Below, piece after piece: positions 51,050 through 60,000 of a DNA stretch of 60,000 bases (positions within the stretch are counted from its first letter, which is position 1; each line of letters begins with the position of its first letter). The position numbers were made by a program, and so were the translations under genes. Where the stretch lies: NCBI RefSeq assembly GCF_029227915.1, contig NC_079879.1, positions 12,588,001 to 12,648,000 of the forward strand. Direction: 5' to 3'. The notes beneath the pieces are model-generated. The model had not been told where the DNA came from and searched no databases. It saw only the letters and a program-made list of their open reading frames with translations. The DNA is from Hydractinia symbiolongicarpus. Lineage: Eukaryota > Cnidaria > Hydrozoa > Anthoathecata > Hydractiniidae.

Positions 51050-54000
51050 GAATGCTACAATAACACGGATTGTTGAAACAACAGCTTATGGATGATTGAT
51101 CTTCAGAAATATTCTCTTGCCCAAGATATAGAAGACAATAAGAAGGTTTCATTAGTTGTTTATTTAAAGTCACAAAAAAAATTTCTTGATAATTTTTATA
51201 ACCAATGCAATGCACATAGTATTATTTTTATTTATTTTGAATTTTCACATGTGGAAAGTAAACAACTACTGGTTTCACGCTTTTCAATATATGAACTACA
51301 TACAAAATTGTTATAAAGGATAAAATATGTTTGCAAATATGTATTTTTGAGCATAATCTTTACACATTAGTGCACAAAATTTAGTACAGAAATTACGCAT
51401 AAATTAATTACGCAAAAATTATACGTGCAAAAATGAACTTTATTAAGATCACATAAAGGTGTTTTAAGCTTATTTTATTTTATCTTTTTTCATGATTTGC
51501 AACAAAAACATCTTGGATGGAATTGTGTCTAAGCTCCTGAATTTACTTTCTTTGGAGAAATTTAAGTTGAATGCATTCATGTTGCTATTGCACAAAACCA
51601 TGAAATAGGTTTTTTGCTGCTTTTTAAATACTCGTAAAAATTAGTAGGAAAAATGTTTTTCTAATAGTCTGGCAGATAGTTGAAGGTACTTGAATTTCGC
51701 ACTACAAAAGTTTTATGATTGTTTTGGGTTTATGGAATGATTACAAATAATTTTTCACACTGATACCTTTATGTGTTTGGAGTAATTGGATTAATAACCC
51801 TTTACCCTGACGGTTATGTCACAAATATTCCGTATAAAATTAAAGTCAACCAACTCTAAATGAAAAACTATATAAAACTACATAAAAGTTAAGTAAAGAT
51901 GCATTCCTATCATAAAAATGACACTGTCTATAACGCGCTATCAGAAACAGCCGAAACCATCTAAGCTATCCATGCCAGAATTGGAATTATCATTAGTGTT
52001 ACTCTTAACTTTCAATTTTCCCGGCAACAAGAGTGAAAATCAGTGCACAAACTTTTCTAGTATCTATAGAATACTAAAAAAACACCACTTTGTTTCAATT
52101 GTTTAGAGATGTTTACACAGTGTATGTCTTTATCATATTCAGACAATTTTTAACCCAGTGAATACTCAAGTGTTGCACAGCTGTCAAAAACAAGTGAATC
52201 TAGGGTGTGTGCATTTATTTTCGGTATTTTTTTGCAGTTTCCTTTGACTTGGTGTATCTACCATTGCCTGTGTCATTGCATAATGGTGTATGAACATAAA
52301 ACGGATCATATTAAAACACCTCTTTCAGATTCACTTGTCTTGTAATGTTGTTTTATAAATACTTATCTAGAAATTAAACGCAAAATGTTAGCAAGTGAAT
52401 GAAATTAAATAAAGACAAAAAGACATTTGGGTTATGTCATTTTATTACACATCAACTTCAGTTGATTTTAACTCCTAAGAATAAGATAAATACTTAGTAA
52501 AAAGTGATTAGTGAAATTCTCTTTCCAAAATTACGAATATGTATGGTTTTAAAACAAAATTATCGTTCCATAAAGCCAAAACAGTCATTAAATTTTGTGC
52601 AGTATGAAATGCAAGGTTGATAGTAAGATGTGTCCAGTGGCAAAGTTTTATATTAAGAAATAATTTGTTTCCAAGAAGATAAGAATAAATGATAAGAATA
52701 GAATTACAAAGTATAGAGAAATACTTTCGTACTCTTGAAGCTCATCATCTTCGTTTAAAATTTTACTCTAAAGCGTGTTACTAGTGGGGATCACTTTGTT
52801 TAAACGCAAATCATGTGTAATAGGATATACGCACTTAGACGCCTGGTGGGGACGAAATTTTTTTTAGTCCTGTATAGTGTAGAATATTTTTATAAATTTT
52901 AATAATATTAATTGATAATATTTTCTTTTTAATAATAGAAACAGCATTATACACTCCTATAATTGTTATATTTATGGTTTACTGATTACCTTGTATGTTT
53001 CACATAACAAAATGTGCAGAAAATGTACGTTGTTTTATGAGGAGTCTCCTTCTTATTTCAATTGGTGCAATTTTGTCATATAACAACTTTTGGTTTTACT
53101 TTTTTTAAATCTGCCGCTTCAAAATACCTAAGTTGGCAAGACTTTCAATGAGTAAGCTGTGATTCTAGTGTATTTTTAAATCACATCTGTATCTGTTTTG
53201 GTTAAGTCAGTCAATTTTTGCAGTGAAGTTTGATGTTTAAAGATAATTAACTCCTATATATACGGAGGTGTGGCACCCGAGGGCCAAAATATGCTGATAT
53301 CAGCAGCAAATATCTGAAAATCATAAGGCAGAACCACATTTTTTCAAAATTACCCAGAGTTCCTCGATGTTATCCGTCATTTTGGCTAGCGCTAAAACTT
53401 GTGAATGAGACGGGGTTGGAAGCTCAGGGATCGTGGCTTAAAACTAAAGACATGCAAAGAAATGCCAAGAGTAGTGCAAGGGAAAGAAGAGGAATTCTTA
53501 AGTAATTTTTTTTCATTGGATTTACAAGAATTTGAGGTACCCCACAATGAGAAGTAAAGAACAGAAACGCCTTTTCGATGTCTGATGATGAGGGATGGTC
53601 GCATCTGGATAATATTTATTTTGTGATTACAAGCTACCTAGCCAGTACCATGCCAGCACTCCAGGGCACATTTGTTATTAAATAATTAAGTGATAAAGTA
53701 CAAGAGCTAAATATATTACTTTAATGTAGCTAGCTGCACAAAAGATTTTTCAAGGCATTCTGTCATTTTAAATAAAAATAGCTAGGTAGTTATTTGGACC
53801 TCCCATAGCAGTGAACATTCAAGACTTAAGTATATAGCTAGTTAGGTATGCAAGACATTGCATGTTGGTAAACATGTTTCCACGACAAACTGAAACCTAT
53901 ATTTCATAAATAAATTTCTGCATATATAAATAATTTTGTAGATTTTCAGTTTTCTTTTATGAAATAACAAAACTTGGGAAAGTATAGCCAGAAGTATTAT

Positions 54001-55280
54001 TCGCTTAAAGTGGGAAGACCTAAAGTCTTCAGGTTAAGACTTAGTAAAGCGTAAACTTAGTGTAATGTGTTACAAATCCAGTGGACAATTATACATTAAG
54101 AATATCTTTTTCATAAACCAACATTCACAGGACTTATGATAAAGATAAGCCTTCTGCAAAGCAAATACAGTTGTTTAGCATTTTTCATTTTACATAAAAA
54201 GTTCCTGTGGATATTCAAAAATTAATTGTGAATGGCACCAGACCGGGCGATTAGTGCAAAGTAAACGTGTTGCAGATCCAGGTGGAAATTTAGCACTGTG
54301 CTTTAGAAGCACATTCCCACTTTCTCTGAGCTGGATAAGGTGTTTTGTCCTAAACCTGGGACACATTGTATCTGTTTGAATTATTTTTAAGCCTGAGAAT
54401 CACTTAGAATGTTATCTGTACACATGGCTTGTCAAAATTGATATGCTGTCAAAAAAAGTTATCGGCGTCTCCAAAAATGGCCAAAATTAAGAACTCAGAA
54501 ACTATGATAGTAGTAAAAAAAATTTTGGGTTCATTTCATCAAACTGGTCTAAAAACATGTAATACTAAGTTTCAAGTCATTATTTCAATTTTTACTGAAG
54601 TAATAGGACTTTTACTTAGTATAGTTTTAGCATAGTTTTTCATACCGCTGACACCAAAATGACTGCAGGGATTAATCGGTTTGAAATTATTTATAATATT
54701 TTAATAACAAACTTTTTCTCTTGATGTGTTTTTATTTTTCTGCAAAAGTTCTTGCATGTTTAACATTAAGATAAGAATGAAAAAGTTACTGTGAGACATG
54801 GGTTTTAAACCTTAAAAATTTCCAGCGAGAAATTTGAAAACTAATGAATGACAAAATCGCAAAAGTTTATCGCCATATGGGGTAACTTGATAAACAATGC
54901 ATTTTCCTGCAGGTGTCCTCAAATATGTGTAGTATAATCTTAAAAAATGTGATGTAAACCCATTGGTATTTTTGTAATAAGTACCAAATTTTATGTGTTC
55001 ATTTCTTGCGTTTATGAGTGTCACCAAAGTGCCCTGTACGTAAGTCCTAAAAATTTATGTCATTGGCTCACTCTTTACGAATGACACCACGTAACAAAGG
55101 AAAACCATTCTTTGCTATTTCCCGTATCCTATACCGAGATTTTGTTGTGATATATATCAGAATTAATTGTCTTTAAGAATTTGGTAACAATTTATTTTTG
55201 GCTAAATAAATTTTTGTAACATATATTTGCATAGCTTATATGTATACAAAATATAAAAACCTAGGTTTATTATTTTTCTT
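51050..55280. other. Non-coding stretch downstream of TNFR-B
   Basis: Probably holds the TNFR-B 3' untranslated region at its start. Short frames (for example 51918-52106 and 53392-53604 minus) have no family likeness. No repeat boundary was found. Confidence 0.4.
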
Positions 55281-55293
55281 GTTGTAGTGTAGT

Positions 55294-56118
55294 ATGACCA
55301 AACAAATTTCTAGCAAAACTGGTACAACGAGTTCCTCAAAATCCGAAAAAAAAAGGTCAAAAACCAGTGTAAAGAAAACACATGTACCCAAACTAAAGGT
55401 AATATTTCTCAACACATGAAGTGCATCACAAAACATATTTTTTTGTTTCCTGCTTGTTGTTATTTTTGTTGTTTCCAATACTTAATGTCTTTATACTCTG
55501 GCTAGTATGACTGTTTATCTGCTTGTTAGTCTACATTTCCAGAGTGCGTTAACATGTATTGGCTTCCGTTCGTCATATGTGTCATCACCAAAAAATAGTG
55601 AGGCTGTGTCAGTTTCTGCAGAATTCTTACATTTTCATATTCTTCTGACATACGTATTGCAGACTATTTTAGTTGTTGCCAATATCTTTTTGCAGGTATG
55701 CATTTGGTGACTGTCGTAAACCTTCTCCTGAATTAGTTACATTAGTGGGAGAGATTGTTCTCAATCAAATTAGCTGTGTGGTAAGAACATAATTTCTTAA
55801 GCATTTATAAGTATTTCAAGAGATTAAATTTTTGAGCCAAAATAAAAAATGTTTAATTTTTATTTGACTCCTTTAAGTGAAAAGAATTGTAAAAACTTAA
55901 ACAATTTGATGCAAAGTAAAACCTATAATACTTGTGTATAAACCGAGACAATTATTTCTATTGTACATTAAAGTACAATGTCAAACATCCCATTGTCATT
56001 TCAAAGGAATTGTCAAAAGCTATAACCAGTTTAGCTGACTTCAAAGAAGCAAATATCACTTTTTGGACAAGTGATGCAGTTCCTAATTTTATTGATGACA
56101 TAAGCAATATAGATAAAG
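55294..56118 (+). CDS. Three exon-like segments of an unidentified gene
   Basis: Segment A (55294-55398): ATG, Ser/Lys-rich MTKQISSKTGTTSSSKSEKK and so on, ending PKLK|GTAATA (phase 0). Segment B (55696-55780): acceptor tttttgcag, encoding YAFGDCRKPSPE and LVGEIVLNQISCV, donor GTG|GTAAGA. Segment C (55974-56118): acceptor tacattaaag, encoding HPIVISKELSKAITSLADF and FWTSDAVPNFIDDISN, donor AAAG|GTAAAA. B to C is in frame; A to B is not, so an exon is missing between them. Segment B resembles the first helix of the Spt3 histone fold (Y--GD-R-P--E---LV), but C does not look like Spt3, so I do not name it. The gene may continue past the BEL/Pao insertion. Confidence 0.35.
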
Positions 56119-56129
56119 GTAAAACTACA

Positions 56130-56830
56130 GAAGCACTTTTCATTTTTACCTAATAAGTGAACTTTTTAATCCATTGTTTACACCTAAAAAAATTAAGCCG
56201 TTGTCACTATTGGTGCCTCTTACATTTTGTTGGAAAGAAGTAAATTGTTGTAGTACTTTAATGAATGTATTTGTTTTCAATGAATTTGCACATTCCATAT
56301 GAATTGAAAAACATGCTAGACACATAAATATCACGCTAAGTAAACAGAGCTGCTTATTTTATACAATCTTGTGAGAACAAGCTCATTTGTTGAATGCAAA
56401 CTTTTCGTTTTCTTGATTAACCCTTTACTTAGTTTCAAGTTGCACTTCACATGGTATTCAAGTTGATAATTTAGTATCCTAAATTTTGTACATTAATTTG
56501 CTACACTTTTTTTTATGACACCAATCAGCTATTAGTTATTGATCTTGGATTCCTTTGAAACAAGAATTAGATGTTTGACATTGTACTATGATGTAGTCTA
56601 ATGCAGCCTGCTACCAAGTCGATACCGAGAAACAAGTTTAATTTTCGAAGACAACCATTAGAAGAGTGCTCTTCAGGTTTATTGCCACTAGCTAATTTAT
56701 TCTGAACCAAGGTATTGTTGTTGCAGGATATGTAACAGTGGCAATTCAATTTTTCACTTTAATTTTCATGATATCAGATCTAGGATTCTTGTCGGTTCAT
56801 AGAATCATGTTGTCTCTCTGTGCTTCTAGC
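56130..56830. other. Non-coding stretch
   Basis: AT-rich. The minus frame 56567-56749 might be a worn downstream part of the BEL/Pao element, but no motif is clear. Confidence 0.35.
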
Positions 56831-56831
56831 T

Positions 56832-58740
56832 TTAATTTTTAAAGAAATAACAGAATGTAGATTCAAATTTTAAAACACTTTCTTGAATCTGAGAATCTTT
56901 TTTCCAGATAAGTGAGTGGAAACGGCATCTCAGGCAAGACATAAAATTCGACAATTCCATGGATTTTGTTGAATTTCTTCCACAAAAATTTATGTTTACA
57001 GTTATTGCTGTCTTTACTGTAGGCTGTAGTCCTCTAGAAGCATAGTGTGCTGGATTAGATCTAATTGTTGCATAGCACAATTGATCCGGTTTTGACAATC
57101 TCCAAATATATAAGCCACTCTATTTGCAACAAATAATTTGAATCTTCTTGAACTGTTCTTTATGTATCCAAGGACGACCTGACTGTTTCATACAAATTTG
57201 AACTCAATATCCCTGTGAACCATATTTGCAGCAGAAGCAGCAGCCACAAATTGTGGTGAGACATTGTAACTGACGGCTTCAACGGCCTGACTTTTGCTTT
57301 AACAATTACTAAGCACAATGGACTTTTTATCATCGTTTACTATCCAGACATCCATAAGCTATTTTGGCTTGCATCCAGCAAAATGATGTAACCTGATTTC
57401 TTTTATTTCTCCAAATCCAACGATCTTGTAGCACTGTGGAATACTTATTTCTCCAAACAGAGGTCGGTTGGATTCCCACTGTGTCCATTTCAAGTTGACG
57501 TCTGATGAAATAGGATCATCCCATCCCCGTTTTGTGTGACATTCTTTGTGACATTTTTTTGTCTTGTGACAAAAAGTGAAGCCAACAGACCAAACAGATT
57601 GTAAATAAAGCTTTGTGGCTGGTTGATTTTGGAGATTTATTTTATAACACATTTAAGTCGTTTTCTGTATGCCCCAAGTGCAGGACCAATGACAACTTCG
57701 TTATTGCAAGATCACAATCCTTGACTTCTTTGCATCTCTCACTCTCAGTAATCTGCAACAACATGTTGGCGTGGTTACTAATAAATTTAGTAAGATGAAA
57801 TCCACATTTGGAACATAATTCACTTTATGACGAGAGCAACAGTTGATTGCACGTGAGGTTTCGATTTCAGTAAATAGTCTACGTAAAAGTTTTATAATAG
57901 CGTGTTTGCAACTTTCTCTCCAAATTTTGATTTTCCACCTCTAGCTGTCTGACAAAGCGCATAATTGCTTTAACTGGGACATGATGTGTCGCTAAAGATA
58001 TGCACACGTCTCAAACAACATCAATGAAGCGATATAATCACCATTGCGCCACTAAAGATTCTGCAGATATGCATGCTGTTTATCTGCCACTAAATGGCGA
58101 TGTAGTCCTGGCGAAATCTTACTAATACTTAACCAGCTGGTTCGTCAAATCGGGGCCAGACATTAGCTCATTATTTAATGAAATGCAACCAAATTGCTCA
58201 CTCCAGTCAAAGACAACGCATAAGGAAGGTACCATGACTTTTTATCTTCATCTGGTATTTTAGCATATTTTACATATCCTTTATGAAATTCTGGGTTGTT
58301 CATGAACTTGTGTTTCAAGCTGGCCGTGAGATTCATTACTTTAAAAGGTTGATTCATATTGTCATAACGGTAGAGGATCTTCATAATGACCATCTTTTAT
58401 TATACCTTTCACCGCATCAATTCCATAATTTGGAGGTCTTTCTGTGATAGGTTCTGTATGTTATCATCTTTTAATGTGCAGTCAACTTTCTCCAAATCAT
58501 ACATACTACATAGCGTGTTGTTGATTCTCCATCTTTTAATTAATTGATGGTAAAAAAAAGTTAGAATTACCTGGTAACTTCGATTTTTTTGCATTTTTGT
58601 GGAAGTATTCTGCACTTTTGTAATTGAACCAACAATGCACCCTCCCAATTTTGTTTTGAAGGTCTTTTCCACCCTTTTCACTTGGTATAACCTCATTGGG
58701 TTTCAAAGCTTGAGGAAGATTGAGAATCATTTTGCTAAAA
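56832..58740 (-). mobile_element. BEL/Pao LTR retrotransposon, decayed
   Basis: Minus-strand fragments in pol order: an aspartate/knuckle-poor frame at 58536-58730 and 58409-58696, an NPEFHKGYVKY and WYLPY block typical of the BEL/Pao reverse transcriptase start (58175-58393), a GWDDPISSDV / WTQWES / ISIPQCYK block from after the reverse transcriptase (57359-57652), and an RSNPAHYASRGL block (about 57060-57020), which marks the RNase H to integrase boundary in this group. The catalytic middle of the reverse transcriptase is lost and frames are broken. No LTR seen; up to 700 bp more on the right (to about 59450) may belong to it. Confidence 0.75.
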
Positions 58741-59670
58741 TCAGCAACTAAATCTTTAATCTACTTTCGCCACTCAACTATTTTATGATGCAGTAACTTT
58801 CTGAATTGGAATTTCTTTGTTTTTCACAGGAGCATAATCTCTGGGATACGTTTTATTAAGTTTTGTCTATATGCCACCACTACATTTCTGCTTTCCACCA
58901 TCAGACCACTGATTTGAATAGATTTTTCTGCATTTTCCTCGGAGAGTGTTTTCCTAGCGTTTTCACTCGAAATTCCTTACAACTTCAAATAGATGATCAG
59001 ATTTTTATGTAGAAAATATGCCTTAACTGCAGTTGCTAAAAAGAACAAACGTCGCATCTTTTATGACATTAATCGTCACACAAAAGATGCTGCTACAGTA
59101 TGGCAAAACCAGTGCCACTGAAATTGTGTAGATGGAAACCTACTGTCCGGATCTTTTTGCTGGAGTTGTTTGTGCAACATAAAATTTGCATGGGAAATAA
59201 TATTTGTATGGCTGGTCTAGAAGATGATATCTAATGTGTTGCCATACTTGCAAGTAAAACACTTTACTGTCACAGCCACAAAAGGCACCTTTTTATATTG
59301 TTAAAAACCACGTCATGAATTGTCGCCAAACAACTTTAATGCTGCTTGGTTTGCCCTGGAAATATAATGCACATAACATGCAAGTATGTTAATTTCCAAG
59401 GTGAACAACAACATGCATAATCTAAATTTACAACACGTCAAAAAATACTTCATGTTCTTTTAAACGGCATCAGCAACTATGTTTCCATCGATTGTCATCA
59501 CTGTTATCTAAAGAAATAAAGCAATCATTATTTTAACTCACTAGAGCTCTTTATTACCAATCCTTTTAAAGCAATTTTCAGCGTAATTTTATTTGGCAGA
59601 ACTTGTGCTCCATGAGTAGTAGTTAATGTTTGATAATATTTTAAAGATTCAATTTAGTGAAACTATAAGT
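58741..59670. other. Non-coding stretch
   Basis: Likely includes worn 5' parts of the BEL/Pao element; nothing can be read with confidence. Confidence 0.35.
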
Positions 59671-59672
59671 AG

Positions 59673-59807
59673 ATATACAATAGGTAAACATAGGTTATTG
59701 AGATTTATTAACCCAAGGTGATTTATATTCAACGACGCGCAGCGGAGTTGAATATAATATCACCGAGGGTTAATAAATCCAATAACCTATGTTTACCTAT
59801 TGTATAT
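59673..59807. repeat. 135 bp near-perfect palindrome
   Basis: Two arms of about 60 bp (left from ATATACAATAGGTAAACATA, right the inverse) differ at only a few positions and surround a GC-rich loop GACGCGCAGCGGA (59734-59746). The DNA or RNA could fold into a long hairpin. It contains TTAACCC/GGGTTAA blocks but no clear target duplication. Confidence 0.92.
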
Positions 59808-59961
59808 ATGTTTTATTATATACCCAAAAGAGATTGTTATAATTAATATTACTTATTTTGTTTTGTGCAGTTAATTACGATAAAAATTAATGAGGCGGAA
59901 AGGATAAAATCAAAACATGCGTTTAGGAATGTTTTGTCAAAAGTATTGTTACGTCACAAGC

Positions 59962-60000
59962 ATTGAATAATACGGGTGGAATACGATTATTTATTCAATG
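59962..60000. repeat. Inverted repeat at the window edge
   Basis: CATTGAATAA (59962-59971) and TTATTCAATG (59991-60000) are inverse, perhaps the end of an element that continues outside the window. Confidence 0.5.

Overview
This is an AT-rich, intron-rich eukaryotic window packed with transposable elements. It is most likely an invertebrate animal genome, and I favour a cnidarian (possibly a hydrozoan). That placement is inference. It rests on the gene families seen (an animal-type TNF-receptor pair and a Rab32/38-like GTPase), on GT-AG introns of several kb, on the repeat mix (Helitron, Harbinger, hAT-like, piggyBac-like, P-element-like, Ty1/copia, BEL/Pao, LINE, tRNA-SINEs), and on a run of the animal telomere motif TTAGGG inside a repeat. 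There are no bacterial operons, rRNA genes or CRISPR arrays. Nearly all long open frames on both strands are chance frames, shadows of exons, or transposon debris.

Layout. 250-4560 (minus): five coding exons of a small GTPase closest to Rab32/38, with an altered switch II, a GC-AG intron, a Harbinger remnant in one intron and a long GACA microsatellite in another. 4.6-12.0 kb: no recognised gene, but two inverted copies of one tRNA-like repeat, one tRNA-derived SINE, short tandem repeats and an (AT)n tract of about 170 bp. 12.2-16.8 kb (plus): a complete four-exon TNF-receptor-like gene (TNFR-A, 282 residues). 17-35 kb: a repeat field with a mariner-like MITE, a head-to-tail Helitron array, another SINE copy, a telomere-motif MITE, a P-element-like transposase remnant, a broken host-like gene or repeat at 29.4-30.6 kb, and a 2.9 kb inverted-repeat element built from short tacggct arrays. 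35.4-51.0 kb (plus): a second complete TNF-receptor-like gene (TNFR-B, 238 residues). Its introns carry a piggyBac-like MITE, a Helitron end, two hAT-like elements, a Ty1/copia element and a LINE. 51-56.8 kb: mostly empty, with three exon-like segments of an unidentified plus-strand gene. 56.8-59 kb (minus): a decayed BEL/Pao retrotransposon. The window ends with a 135 bp palindrome.

The main biological result is the tandem pair TNFR-A/TNFR-B. They share strand, exon number, intron phases (0, 0, 1), a signal peptide split by the first intron, nearly residue-for-residue cysteine spacing, a single membrane span and a short tail with no death domain. Each has independently expanded a short tandem repeat in the membrane-proximal stalk. 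They look like members of a lineage-specific receptor cluster that has been spread apart by transposon insertions.
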